Source: Methanolobus sp. WCC4
GTDB lineage: Archaea > Halobacteriota > Methanosarcinia > Methanosarcinales > Methanosarcinaceae
Direction: 5' to 3'
Length of the DNA stretch: 64,000 nucleotides
Assembly (NCBI RefSeq): GCF_038022665.1
Contig: NZ_CP150629.1
Span: forward strand, 2,710,480-2,774,479
The position numbers were made by a program, and so were the translations under genes. Below are positions 29,254-37,909 of this stretch, piece by piece. The stretch's first letter is position 1, and each line of letters opens with the position of its first letter. A model generated the notes under the pieces. The model had not been told where the DNA came from. It ran no database searches and was given only the letters and a program-made list of their open reading frames with translations.

Positions 29254-30206
29254 GAAGGCTGAGAAGCGGCAAGATAAAAGACATGGTGCGTGAGACATCA
29301 CTGTCCGTCAATGACCTGATATATCCGGTGTTTGCCAATGAGACAATAGACACTCCACAGGAGGTCGCATCAATGCCTGGCATCTATAACCTGCCAGTTG
29401 AAATGGTCGCCGATGAGGCTAAGGAAGCTGCAGACCTTGGAATACCAGCAATATTGCTTTTCGGGATCCCGGGAAAAAAGGATGAACACGGAAGCTCCGC
29501 ATGGGGAGATGATGATGTCGTGCAGCGTGCCACACGCGAGATCAAGAATGAGCTCAGCAAGGATATGCTTGTAATAACCGATGTCTGTCTTTGCGAGTAC
29601 ACCAGCCACGGACACTGCGGAATGGTCGATAATGACACTGAGGAAATAATGAACGACCCCACACTCCCATTACTAGGAAAGACCGCAGTGAGCCACGTAA
29701 AGGCAGGTGCCGATATGGTAGCACCATCCGGGATGATGGATGGAATGATATCCGCAATTCGCAGTTCACTTGATGAGAATAATTACCATAACATTCCCAT
29801 TATGTCCTACGCTGCAAAATACTCTTCATCATTCTATGGTCCTTTCAGAGATGCAGCAGGATCTGGATGTTGCTTTGGAGACAGGTCTACACACCAGATG
29901 GACCCTGCAAACTCCGACGAGGCCATCATGGAAGCGGCCCTTGATATAGAAGAAGGTGCCGACATAATCATGGTCAAGCCAGCACTTCCGTATTTAGATA
30001 TACTATACCGCCTCAAGACCGAATTCGAGATACCAACAGCAGCCTACAATGTCAGCGGAGAGTACTCAATGCTCAAGGCAGCCGCACAGAACGGCTGGCT
30101 CGATGAGAAGCAGGTCATGCACGAATCACTTATGTCGATCAAACGTGCAGGTGCAGATATGATAATAACCTATTTTGCCAAGGAAATGGCACAGATGTTA
30201 AAATGA
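29232..30206 (+). CDS. hemB: Porphobilinogen synthase (delta-aminolevulinate dehydratase)
   Basis: A 324-residue enzyme with the zinc-binding [14 protein letters not shown] motif and active-site lysines in [15 protein letters not shown] and [11 protein letters not shown]. It condenses two 5-aminolevulinate molecules to porphobilinogen in the cytoplasm. It overlaps hemA, and hemL follows after 13 bases. Confidence 0.96.
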   Translation: MFPERRMRRLRSGKIKDMVRETSLSVNDLIYPVFANETIDTPQEVASMPGIYNLPVEMVADEAKEAADLGIPAILLFGIPGKKDEHGSSAWGDDDVVQRATREIKNELSKDMLVITDVCLCEYTSHGHCGMVDNDTEEIMNDPTLPLLGKTAVSHVKAGADMVAPSGMMDGMISAIRSSLDENNYHNIPIMSYAAKYSSSFYGPFRDAAGSGCCFGDRSTHQMDPANSDEAIMEAALDIEEGADIIMVKPALPYLDILYRLKTEFEIPTAAYNVSGEYSMLKAAAQNGWLDEKQVMHESLMSIKRAGADMIITYFAKEMAQMLK

Positions 30207-30219
30207 TCAGGGTGTTCCT

Positions 30220-31485
30220 ATGTCATTAGATAAGTCCAGAGAATTATACAAAAAAGCAAGTACTCTCCTGCCAGGTGGAGTCAGCAGTCCCGTAAGAGCC
30301 ATAAAACCATACCCATTCTACACTGAATCTGCAAATGGCTCTAAGATCACTGATATTGATGGTAATGAGTACATAGATTACTGTCTTGCATACGGACCCA
30401 AGATACTTGGACACGCAAACCCGACCATCAAAGAGGCAATAATCAAACAACTTGACAAGGGATGGTTATACGGAACCCCAACAGACCTTGAAGTCAACCT
30501 TGCTGAGAAAATAGCATCACTCTATCCGAGTATCGATATGCTCAGGTTTGTCTCAACAGGAACTGAAGCCACCATGAGCGCCATACGCGCAGCCAGGGGA
30601 TTCACAGGCAAGGACAAATTCATCAAAATAGAAGGCGGATTCCACGGTGCACATGATGCCGTACTTGTTCAGGCAGGCTCAGGTGCCACCACACTTGGAA
30701 AGCCGGACTCACTTGGAATTCCTGCAGATTTTACAAAACATACACTTCAAACCCCATTCAACGACATTGAGGCACTCACAGCAGTCATCGAGAAGAATGA
30801 TGACCAGGTAGCTGCACTTATAATGGAACCTGTAATGGGTAACATCGGACCTATACTTCCTGAGAAAGGATATCTTGAGGAAGTACGCAAGGTCACAGAA
30901 GAGAACGACATCGTACTCATATTCGATGAGGTCATCACCGGTTTCAGGCTCGCAATGGGCGGAGCACAGGAATACTACGGCGTCACACCTGACATGACCA
31001 CACTTGGAAAGATCATAGGTGGCGGTCTGCCAATTGGAGTATTCGGTGGAAAGAAAGAGATCATTGACATGGTAGCTCCATCCGGTGCGGTCTATCAGGC
31101 AGGCACATTCAGCGGAAGCCCGGCATCGGCTGCAGCTGGTCTTGCAGTACTCGAGGTTCTGGAAAAGGAAGAGGTACACAAGAAGCTCAATGCCACCGGA
31201 GATGCATTCAGATCCAGACTTACAGAGATAGTAACAGACCTTAATCTCGATTACAATGTTACAGGACTTGCATCTATGTTCATGGTATTCTTCGGGGACA
31301 AACCACTGAACTATCAGGAAGCCTTGAAATGTGACAAGGAAAGCTATCTCAAATTCTTCTTCAAGATGCTGGACAGCGGCATTTTCCTGCCACCATCACA
31401 GTTCGAGACAAATTTCCTCTCCACTGCACACACTGAAGAAGACATAGAGAAGACACTCTCTGCATACGAAGCAAATCTCAAGTAA
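30220..31485 (+). CDS. hemL: Glutamate-1-semialdehyde 2,1-aminomutase
   Basis: A 421-residue class III aminotransferase with [11 protein letters not shown] near the start, [29 protein letters not shown] and the PLP lysine in [14 protein letters not shown]. It completes 5-aminolevulinate formation. Gene order hemA-hemB-hemL-hemC with short gaps indicates one operon. Confidence 0.96.
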   Translation: MSLDKSRELYKKASTLLPGGVSSPVRAIKPYPFYTESANGSKITDIDGNEYIDYCLAYGPKILGHANPTIKEAIIKQLDKGWLYGTPTDLEVNLAEKIASLYPSIDMLRFVSTGTEATMSAIRAARGFTGKDKFIKIEGGFHGAHDAVLVQAGSGATTLGKPDSLGIPADFTKHTLQTPFNDIEALTAVIEKNDDQVAALIMEPVMGNIGPILPEKGYLEEVRKVTEENDIVLIFDEVITGFRLAMGGAQEYYGVTPDMTTLGKIIGGGLPIGVFGGKKEIIDMVAPSGAVYQAGTFSGSPASAAAGLAVLEVLEKEEVHKKLNATGDAFRSRLTEIVTDLNLDYNVTGLASMFMVFFGDKPLNYQEALKCDKESYLKFFFKMLDSGIFLPPSQFETNFLSTAHTEEDIEKTLSAYEANLK

Positions 31486-31522
31486 GGTTGCAGACCAAAT
31501 TACGAATAACCGGTGAATTCAC

Positions 31523-32464
31523 ATGATAATAGGAACCCGCGGAAGCGCACTGGCCCTTGCACAGACAACGACCATAGAAGGTCTTCTGTCCGAGCTGGGA
31601 GTTGACACGACCAGGAAGATAATAAAGACATCCGGTGACACATTTACAGACAGACCTTTGCACGAGGTCGCAGGTGTCGGAGCATTTGTAAGGGAACTCG
31701 ATGACAGGATGCTTGATGGGGAGATCGACATATCGGTCCACTCCATGAAGGACCTGCCAACCATCCGTCCAGAGGAACTCTCAACATCCGCGGTGCTCAA
31801 ACGTGATTCACCATACGACGTACTCCTGACGAACGACGGTTCAAGGATGGATGAGCTCCCTGAAGGGTCAGTCCTCGGAACCACATCCATGCGCAGAAGA
31901 GCCCAGATCCTCAGATACAGACCTGATCTTCATGTACAGGACCTCAGAGGTAACATCAATACCAGAATAAGGAAACTGGAAGAGGGACTCTATGACGGAA
32001 TCCTGCTCGCTGAGGCAGGTCTTCAGAGAATGGGATGGGAACTGGATGTCGAGCGTCTTGACCCGCAGCATTTCTGCCCTTCCGCAAACCAGGGAACCAT
32101 AGCAGTGGTCACTCCTGCCGGAACCGAGGCAGAAGAGGTCACATCCAACCTCGACCACCAGCAGACAAGGATCGAGACAGAGATCGAGCGCATTGTCACT
32201 GCTGATGTGGAAGGAGGATGTACAGCACCTATTGGCTCCTTTGCACACTTCATCAATGAAGATGAGATAAGCATACGCTGTGAGGTACTGGCACTGGACG
32301 GTTCAGAACACGTACTTATAGACGAGGTTATCCCTGTTGAGAATTACCAGTATCATGCAAAGATACTGGCAGAAGCACTTGTCCAGATGGGCGGCAGGGA
32401 ACTCGTACAGAGAGCGGTCTGCCAGTTGAGTGCAAGAACAGATGAGGATGCAGGGACAATATGA
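31523..32464 (+). CDS. hemC: Hydroxymethylbilane synthase (porphobilinogen deaminase)
   Basis: A 313-residue enzyme starting MIIGTRGSALALAQT, with HSMKDLPT, LRGNINTRIRKLEEG and the dipyrromethane-binding cysteine in EGGCTAPIGSFA. It makes hydroxymethylbilane. The stop overlaps the pyrD start (ATGA). No uroporphyrinogen-III synthase (hemD) follows, so that step is encoded elsewhere. Confidence 0.96.
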   Translation: MIIGTRGSALALAQTTTIEGLLSELGVDTTRKIIKTSGDTFTDRPLHEVAGVGAFVRELDDRMLDGEIDISVHSMKDLPTIRPEELSTSAVLKRDSPYDVLLTNDGSRMDELPEGSVLGTTSMRRRAQILRYRPDLHVQDLRGNINTRIRKLEEGLYDGILLAEAGLQRMGWELDVERLDPQHFCPSANQGTIAVVTPAGTEAEEVTSNLDHQQTRIETEIERIVTADVEGGCTAPIGSFAHFINEDEISIRCEVLALDGSEHVLIDEVIPVENYQYHAKILAEALVQMGGRELVQRAVCQLSARTDEDAGTI

Positions 32465-33366
32465 TCGATATTACAGGAATAGAATTTAAGAATCCCACCA
32501 TCCTGGCTGCTGGGATAATGGGCACCACAGGTGCATCACTTGTCCGTGTTGCAAAAGAAGGTGCAGGAGCAGTTGTAACCAAATCCATTGGTCCCGAACC
32601 AAAGGAAGGTCACAAGAACCCGAGCATGATAGACCTTGGAGGATACGGATTCCTGAATGCCATGGGACTGCCAAATCCATCCTATCCTGATTTCAGGGAT
32701 GAACTTGCCATTGCAAAGAAAGATGCAGGCACTCCGGTGATCGCAAGCATATTCGGTGGCACGGAGGAAGAGTTCGTGGCTGTGGCACAGGGGCTCCTTG
32801 AGTCTGAACCGGATGCTTTCGAGCTGAACGTAAGCTGCCCACATGCACTTGGATACGGCGCATCCGTGGGAAGCAACCCTGATGCAGTAGAGACCATCAC
32901 AAAAGCCGTTAAAGATGCAGTAGACATTCCCGTGTGGGTCAAGCTCACACCAAATGTCACAGACATAGTATCAATAGGAGAAGCTGCACAAAGGGGCGGT
33001 GCTGATGCAGTGGTGGCTATCAATACCGTAAAAGGAATGGCAATAGACATCAACAGCGGATACCCCATACTTGGCAACAGGTTCGGAGGACTCTCCGGGC
33101 ATGCCGTGAAGCCGGTTGCGATCAAATGCGTCTATGACCTTTATACCGCCCTCGATATTCCCGTAATTGGAGTAGGAGGGGTTTACACATGGGAAGATGC
33201 CATTGAAATGATGATGGCAGGTGCCAGCGCAATACAGATCGGCTCTGCAGTCTATGAAGGACTGGAAGTCTTCAGTTCCGTTGCAACAGGGATCGAGAAC
33301 TTCGTTTCTGAAAAAGGATACAGCGATGTAACAGAGATCATCGGAATTGCACATGAGAGGATATAA
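32461..33366 (+). CDS. pyrD: Dihydroorotate dehydrogenase, class 1B catalytic subunit
   Basis: A 301-residue FMN enzyme with [16 protein letters not shown] near the start, the catalytic cysteine in [23 protein letters not shown] and [19 protein letters not shown]. With PyrK it oxidises dihydroorotate in pyrimidine synthesis, using NAD+. The start overlaps hemC by four bases and the stop overlaps pyrK by one, so it is an integral part of the heme operon transcript. Confidence 0.95.
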   Translation: MIDITGIEFKNPTILAAGIMGTTGASLVRVAKEGAGAVVTKSIGPEPKEGHKNPSMIDLGGYGFLNAMGLPNPSYPDFRDELAIAKKDAGTPVIASIFGGTEEEFVAVAQGLLESEPDAFELNVSCPHALGYGASVGSNPDAVETITKAVKDAVDIPVWVKLTPNVTDIVSIGEAAQRGGADAVVAINTVKGMAIDINSGYPILGNRFGGLSGHAVKPVAIKCVYDLYTALDIPVIGVGGVYTWEDAIEMMMAGASAIQIGSAVYEGLEVFSSVATGIENFVSEKGYSDVTEIIGIAHERI

Positions 33367-34145
33367 TGTACCCCATCAATGTCACAATCACTAAAGTAAT
33401 CAAGGAAACCCCATCAACAAGGACATTCGTATTTGACAGACATTTCGATGAGGCCATTGCCGGCCAGTTCGTCATGGTCTGGATACGAGGAGTTGATGAG
33501 ATCCCAATGGGACTGACAAACAAGAACTCCATCACTGTGCAAAAGGTAGGAGATGCAACTGAAAAGATATTCGAGCTTGAAGAAGGAGACACCCTTGGAA
33601 TAAGAGGACCTTTCGGAAAGGGATTCACACTTCCCGGCAAGGATGAGAGGATACTCCTTATCGCAGGAGGGGTCGGAACCGTACCAATTGCACATCTTGC
33701 AGAGTATGCATCATCTGCTGGCATTTGTATGAGCACCATACTCGGGGCCAGGAACGCGGATGAACTACTCTTTGTCGACCATTTCACATCATGTGGCGAA
33801 TTACACATAACAACGGATGATGGTTCAGCACACAGATGCGGTTTTGTTACCGACATCCTTGCTGAGACCGACATAAAAGCCTATGACAGGATATACACCT
33901 GCGGTCCTGAGATGATGATGAAAGCTATCTTTGGAATGCTTGAGAAAGAGGATGCTCTTGAAAAGACAGAGTTCAGTCTTCACAGGTATTTCAAATGCGG
34001 AATCGGCGTTTGTGGTGCCTGCTGCATGGATAAACAGGGACTGCGTGTCTGCAAGGACGGACCTGTTTTCAATGGATCACAGCTTATTGATTCAGAGTTT
34101 GGTAACTATATGAGAGGACCAAGCGGGAACAAGAAGCAGTTCTAA
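33366..34145 (+). CDS. pyrK: Dihydroorotate dehydrogenase electron transfer subunit
   Basis: A 259-residue FAD/[2Fe-2S] protein. It has a flavodoxin reductase-like FAD domain ([14 protein letters not shown]), a nucleotide-binding domain ([28 protein letters not shown]) and C-terminal cluster cysteines ([14 protein letters not shown] then RVCKDGPVF). It moves electrons from PyrD to NAD+. It is the last gene of the ahbD-to-pyrK operon. Confidence 0.94.
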   Translation: MYPINVTITKVIKETPSTRTFVFDRHFDEAIAGQFVMVWIRGVDEIPMGLTNKNSITVQKVGDATEKIFELEEGDTLGIRGPFGKGFTLPGKDERILLIAGGVGTVPIAHLAEYASSAGICMSTILGARNADELLFVDHFTSCGELHITTDDGSAHRCGFVTDILAETDIKAYDRIYTCGPEMMMKAIFGMLEKEDALEKTEFSLHRYFKCGIGVCGACCMDKQGLRVCKDGPVFNGSQLIDSEFGNYMRGPSGNKKQF

Positions 34146-34332
34146 TATCACTTTTTTCTTTTTCGTTCAGATACCACCCGTATCCCCGATCATCTTCCAG
34201 AGTTCATTCCACATGACCTCCTAAAAGTGCTCAGATGATGATGAGTAGTATGATGACATACTGAATCTTTTAGGAAAGTATAAATGATTGTGGGGAAATA
34301 GGAAAAATACTTATTGAACTTGGTGGTTTAAT

Positions 34333-34989
34333 TTGAAATTCGATATAAAGAAGATAGCTTTGATGTTAGTTGCAACATCAATAATAATAGGAATAGCTTC
34401 TGCAGGACATGGACCAGGGCCCGGACCGTCTTCAACAGCATCCATAACTTATGATGAACAGGACACCACACCCGATATTTTTGTTTACGGAAACCCTGCA
34501 TCAATAATAACTGGTTTTGAGAATTACTTCTCAACTACGATCATAGGAAGCACCTGGACAGACCCGGACGGAAGACTTGCAATCCTCGATAGAGGAGACT
34601 TTATGCTCATTGAGACAGAAGATCCAACAAGTGAATTCTGCATAGTTTTTGCAAGTGATAAAAATGATGGATATGCACGCGTATATGTAGATGGTAACAG
34701 AGTCTGGTCTGGCAATACATATTCCAACGTAGAGTTAGCACAATCCATAGATAAGCAGACTATCAGGACATTGAAGATAACAGGTCTTGAAAATAACAGG
34801 CACTCTATAATGATCAAAAATACAAATTGCAATAACTTCCATGTAACAGTCTACAAATATGGATATGACATTCCTGAGAATCCCGGAACAAATGGAGAGA
34901 CCGAGGAAATACCTGAATTTCCAACAATCGCCCTCCCTGTTGCTGCAATAGTTGGACTTGCTTTCATATTCCAGAGAAAGGAAGAGTGA
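34333..34989 (+). CDS. Secreted PEF-CTERM surface protein
   Basis: A 218-residue protein starting with TTG at 34333 (ggtgg about 7 bases upstream). It has a signal peptide (residues 1-24, IGIASA), a beta-rich domain with GYARVYVDGNRVWSGNTYS, and a C-terminal PEFPTIALPVAAIVGLAFIF helix followed by basic residues. The PEF motif, hydrophobic helix and basic tail form a PEF-CTERM signal for an archaeosortase. The middle domain resembles the N-terminal domain of the LamG-cohesin-dockerin protein (GWARVLVDGVEVWSGDTY), linking it to the cohesin cluster 24 kb away. The ligand is unknown. Confidence 0.8.
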   Translation: MKFDIKKIALMLVATSIIIGIASAGHGPGPGPSSTASITYDEQDTTPDIFVYGNPASIITGFENYFSTTIIGSTWTDPDGRLAILDRGDFMLIETEDPTSEFCIVFASDKNDGYARVYVDGNRVWSGNTYSNVELAQSIDKQTIRTLKITGLENNRHSIMIKNTNCNNFHVTVYKYGYDIPENPGTNGETEEIPEFPTIALPVAAIVGLAFIFQRKEE

Positions 34990-35000
34990 ATCAATAGTAA

Positions 35001-35031
35001 TGAAGCTCACTGAGCTTCAAACCTTTTTTTT
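35001..35031 (+). terminator. Hairpin and T-run after the PEF-CTERM gene
   Basis: TGAAGCTCA and TGAGCTTCA (35001-35019) form a perfect palindromic stem, directly followed by an eight-T run at 35024-35031. This has the form of an intrinsic terminator, 12 bases after the stop. Confidence 0.8.
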
Positions 35032-35095
35032 ATCTATAGCAAATTCAAGCTGGAAGCTGCTGAAGCATCAATTAAAAGAATATGTCAAAATAGAA

Positions 35096-35332
35096 TCATG
35101 CAGTGCATTCCTGCACCATGATCTTAGAAGCCATTCCCATACCAAGTGCATAATCGCACCCATTGATGGAAACTATCAGAGAACCGTTAACGTCTTTCTT
35201 TACCTTGAGAGAACTGTTCTCAATAAAGCCCATGGACCTCAGACGTTTTAGCAGGCAACTACCTGCATTTATGGAAATGATCTTACTGTTCTTTCCTTCC
35301 GGCATCATTACGAGTGGCATAATAGGAGCCAT
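35096..35332 (-). CDS. feoA: FeoA domain protein
   Basis: A 78-residue SH3-like protein with AGSCLLKRLRSMGFIENSSL, VSINGCDYALGMGMASKI, the FeoA pattern. FeoA proteins assist the ferrous iron transporter FeoB or accompany DtxR-type regulators; no feoB lies nearby. The start is uncertain (ATG at 35332 or internal Met codons). An inverted repeat of DtxR-site form lies about 70 bases upstream, so control by iron or manganese is likely. Confidence 0.82.
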   Translation of the reverse strand: MAPIMPLVMMPEGKNSKIISINAGSCLLKRLRSMGFIENSSLKVKKDVNGSLIVSINGCDYALGMGMASKIMVQECTA

Positions 35333-35404
35333 GTTTTTTACCTCTTTCGTTTTAGTGTGACAGATATTCAGGCGAATGCTGTCGTTTTATTATTCCCTCG
35401 TAAT

Positions 35405-35420
35405 ATTAGGTCTCCCTAAT
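35405..35420. promoter_or_regulatory. DtxR/MntR-like operator upstream of feoA
   Basis: ATTAGG (35405-35410), TCTC, CCTAAT (35415-35420): a perfect 6-bp inverted repeat with a 4-base spacer, matching the TTAGG-N-CCTAA form used by DtxR/IdeR/MntR-type metal regulators. It lies next to an AT-rich promoter-like stretch (35383-35395) for feoA. Confidence 0.55.
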
Positions 35421-35479
35421 CTTACTTGATACTGCAATATAGTGTTTAATCGTATATATATGTTCCCGGGTTCGAACAA

Positions 35480-35522
35480 AAATTGTTATTTAAACAATTT
35501 AACTTGTCTTTTCAACACAAGT
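35480..35522 (+). promoter_or_regulatory. Two leader hairpins before the U32 peptidase gene
   Basis: AAATTGTT/AACAATTT (35480-35487, 35493-35500; 5-base loop) and ACTTGT/ACAAGT (35502-35507, 35517-35522; 9-base loop) lie back to back, downstream of a TATA-like tatatata at about 35452-35459 and just before the gene start. They could be a leader structure or an operator. Confidence 0.4.
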
Positions 35523-35532
35523 GATTTAAGTC

Positions 35533-36777
35533 TTGATTGGAATCCATACAGCAATGTCCCCCGATAAAAGCGAAGTCAAAATACCGGAACTTGTGATGGG
35601 CGTAAGGAACCTGGCAGCCCTGAAAGCATGCAGAGAACATGCTGATGCGGCCTATTTCTCACTTGACAGGCTCAGCCTCAGGTCCAGAGCACAGGAGATC
35701 ACCACCGATAAACTTGCAGACTTCGTTGAAGAGATACACAATAACGGGATGAATGGATACCTGGCAGTGAATTCAGTGATATATCCAGATAACCTCGGGG
35801 AACTGGATGAAGTGCTCGAATGTGCTGCATCCGCAAATGTAGATGCTGTCATCGCATGGGACCCTGCCACGATCATGAAAGCAGCAGATAAGGATCTGAG
35901 AATACACATCTCGACCCAGGCAAATGTATCGAACCAGGTAACTGCAGAGTTCTACAGGTCACTTGGAGCAAGCAGGGTCGTACTAGCACGTGAACTCAGT
36001 CTTGAGCAGATAAAAGAGATAAAAGAGGATACGAAGATCGAGCTTGAGGTCTTCGTGCACGGAGCGGTATGTCAGGCAATATCAGGAAGATGCTATCTTT
36101 CGGCATACCTTCTGGGAAAGTCCGGCAATTGCGGAGAATGCAGCCAGCCATGCCGATGGGAATGGTCCCTTCATTCGGATAACGGAGCAATTGTGGATCT
36201 CGAGGGAAAGTATCTCATGAGTGCAAAGGACCTTTGCATGATAGAGCACATACCGGAACTCATTGAAGCAGGGGTCGATGCCTTCAAGGTGGAAGGAAGA
36301 CTACGAAATCCCGGATATACAGCTGCAGTCTCTGAATGCTACCGTAATGCCCTTGATCTTTTCAGGGAAGGGACATATGAGAAAAGCAAGGTCATCCCAC
36401 TTAAAGAGAAAATGGCACTTGAATACAACAGGGGCTTTTCAACAGGATTCTATTTCGGCCATCCCGGACCTGACAGCCTGGCATATGACTTCGATATGAA
36501 CGCCTCAACTGTAAAACGTGAAGCTGTTGGTATTGTAACGAATTACTATCCAAAGAAAAGAGCAGCAGCAGTCAAACTGCTGGAACAGGGAATGGAACTT
36601 GGGGACAACATCATCATTGAAGGCAACACAACATATCTTGAACAGGAGGTCAGTTCGATCTTCCATGAAGGAGAGAATGTCAATTCTATCGAAAGAGGAA
36701 ACGATATAGGACTTGCTGTTGATGATATCGTCCGAAAGAACGATCGTATCTTCAAGATCAGCAAGAACATATCCTGA
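35533..36777 (+). CDS. Peptidase U32 family protein
   Basis: A 414-residue protein (TTG start at 35533, or an ATG at 35554 giving MSPDKSEVKIPELVMG). It carries the U32 signature: an EVFVHGAVCQAISGRCYLS motif, then SGNCGECSQPCRWEW and KDLCMIEHIPELIEAGVDAFKVEGR. The four cysteines of this region bind a cofactor or Fe-S cluster in related enzymes. Bacterial relatives YegQ/TrhP and RlhA act in tRNA or 23S rRNA hydroxylation rather than protein breakdown, so a role in RNA modification is as likely as proteolysis. Single gene. Confidence 0.85.
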   Translation: MIGIHTAMSPDKSEVKIPELVMGVRNLAALKACREHADAAYFSLDRLSLRSRAQEITTDKLADFVEEIHNNGMNGYLAVNSVIYPDNLGELDEVLECAASANVDAVIAWDPATIMKAADKDLRIHISTQANVSNQVTAEFYRSLGASRVVLARELSLEQIKEIKEDTKIELEVFVHGAVCQAISGRCYLSAYLLGKSGNCGECSQPCRWEWSLHSDNGAIVDLEGKYLMSAKDLCMIEHIPELIEAGVDAFKVEGRLRNPGYTAAVSECYRNALDLFREGTYEKSKVIPLKEKMALEYNRGFSTGFYFGHPGPDSLAYDFDMNASTVKREAVGIVTNYYPKKRAAAVKLLEQGMELGDNIIIEGNTTYLEQEVSSIFHEGENVNSIERGNDIGLAVDDIVRKNDRIFKISKNIS

Positions 36778-36996
36778 TACATCTTTCACCACATTGTACC
36801 CTCTTTTTTCAGACCACTCTTTGGAGGGTCACTCTATAGTTTTTGCAGAAATATAGACCCTATATCTTTTACGAGTAGAATATATTTCAGGTAGATTAAG
36901 TTCATAGGAGAATAAAAGTAGTGCACACTGGATGCTAAGACATCCGGAAAGCAAATCTCGTATTTAATAGAAAACATCTGAGGATATGATCATACC

Positions 36997-37314
36997 ATGA
37001 ACAATAACAATTCTACAAAGATGGAGCTTATCAACAAAGCCAAGAACTCAGTGATCAACTTCAATGATGCAGAAGCAACAAATGCTGCAATGGAGACAAT
37101 AAGAGCAGGGATCGATCCTGTAGAGATCATCGAGGAAGGTTTCATAGAGGGTATGAAGTCCATAGGTGACAGGTTCGAAGAAGGAAAACTCTCACTGATG
37201 GACATACTCACCGCATCAAAGACCATGAACAGAGGCATCTCAATACTCAAACCTGCAGCTATTAGTGCACATGAGGACAGTTGCTTCTTCGGAAACCTTA
37301 TGCTGACATTATAA
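36997..37314 (+). CDS. Truncated corrinoid protein (B12-binding N-terminal helical domain only)
   Basis: A 105-residue protein with the helical cap domain of methylotrophic corrinoid proteins (ATNAAMETIRAGIDPVEIIEEGFIEGMKSIGDRFEEGKLSLMDIL) as in MtmC/MtbC/MttC. Those proteins continue for about 120 more residues with a Rossmann domain carrying the DxHxxG cobalt-ligand motif. Here the frame ends in SAHEDSCFFGNLMLTL and no DxHxxG sequence follows. It cannot bind corrinoid in the usual way. It may be a gene remnant or a small regulatory cap; a proper RBS-like region and upstream leader remain. Confidence 0.75.
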   Translation: MNNNNSTKMELINKAKNSVINFNDAEATNAAMETIRAGIDPVEIIEEGFIEGMKSIGDRFEEGKLSLMDILTASKTMNRGISILKPAAISAHEDSCFFGNLMLTL

Positions 37315-37322
37315 GGACTTAA

Positions 37323-37338
37323 GTATGCGCAAGCATAC
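37323..37338 (+). terminator. GTATGC-GCAA-GCATAC stem-loop after the truncated corrinoid gene
   Basis: A perfect 6-bp stem closed by a GCAA (GNRA) tetraloop at 37323-37338, eight bases after the stop. A second imperfect stem with gggc/gccc follows at about 37360-37378. Likely 3'-end structure. Confidence 0.45.
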
Positions 37339-37473
37339 AATTACATTTCCTGTTTTTCCCGGGCCTTACGTTTAAGCCCATATTCACATATTTTCCAGCT
37401 TCTGTCGTATCAGGCAAAATAACCTAATACGGAATAATAGATTATACCTGTAAAGATAAAAGAGAGAGATAAT

Positions 37474-37905
37474 ATGGACAAATTCATGCAAACAGCCATC
37501 GAAGAAGCAAAGAAGGGACTTGAAGAAGGCGGGATCCCCATAGGTTCGGTCCTTGTGAAAGACGGAAAAATCATTGGAAGAGGACATAACAGGAGAGTAC
37601 AACACGATGATCCGCTGGCACATGCTGAGATAGACTGCATCCGCAGCGCTGGAAGGATCGGCAAATATGCCGGAACCACCATCTATTCAACTTTGATGCC
37701 ATGTTACCTCTGTGCAGGGGCGATAGTGCAATTCGGTATCAAAAAAGTGATTGCAGGAGAATCAAAGACTTTCGATGGTGCAGCAGAATTCATGAAAGAG
37801 CACGGAGTAGAGGTCATCGACCTTGATATCGATGAATGTAAGATGATCATGAAAGCTTTCATTCAGGAAAGACCGGAAATATGGAATGAGGATATAGGCA
37901 AATAG
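37474..37905 (+). CDS. Cytosine deaminase (yeast FCY1-like) / nucleoside deaminase family
   Basis: A 143-residue zinc-dependent deaminase with the HAEID and PCYLCAGAI zinc and proton-shuttle motifs. Its C-terminus (KAFIQERPEIWNEDIGK) and the EEGGIPIGSVLVKDG start closely follow yeast cytosine deaminase, which ends in the same F-I-x-E-R-P-x-x-W-x-E-D-I-G pattern. It would convert cytosine to uracil in pyrimidine salvage. tRNA adenosine deaminase TadA is the alternative, but the C-terminal tail favours cytosine deaminase. The ATG has gagaga upstream. Confidence 0.82.
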   Translation: MDKFMQTAIEEAKKGLEEGGIPIGSVLVKDGKIIGRGHNRRVQHDDPLAHAEIDCIRSAGRIGKYAGTTIYSTLMPCYLCAGAIVQFGIKKVIAGESKTFDGAAEFMKEHGVEVIDLDIDECKMIMKAFIQERPEIWNEDIGK

Positions 37906-37909
37906 GATC

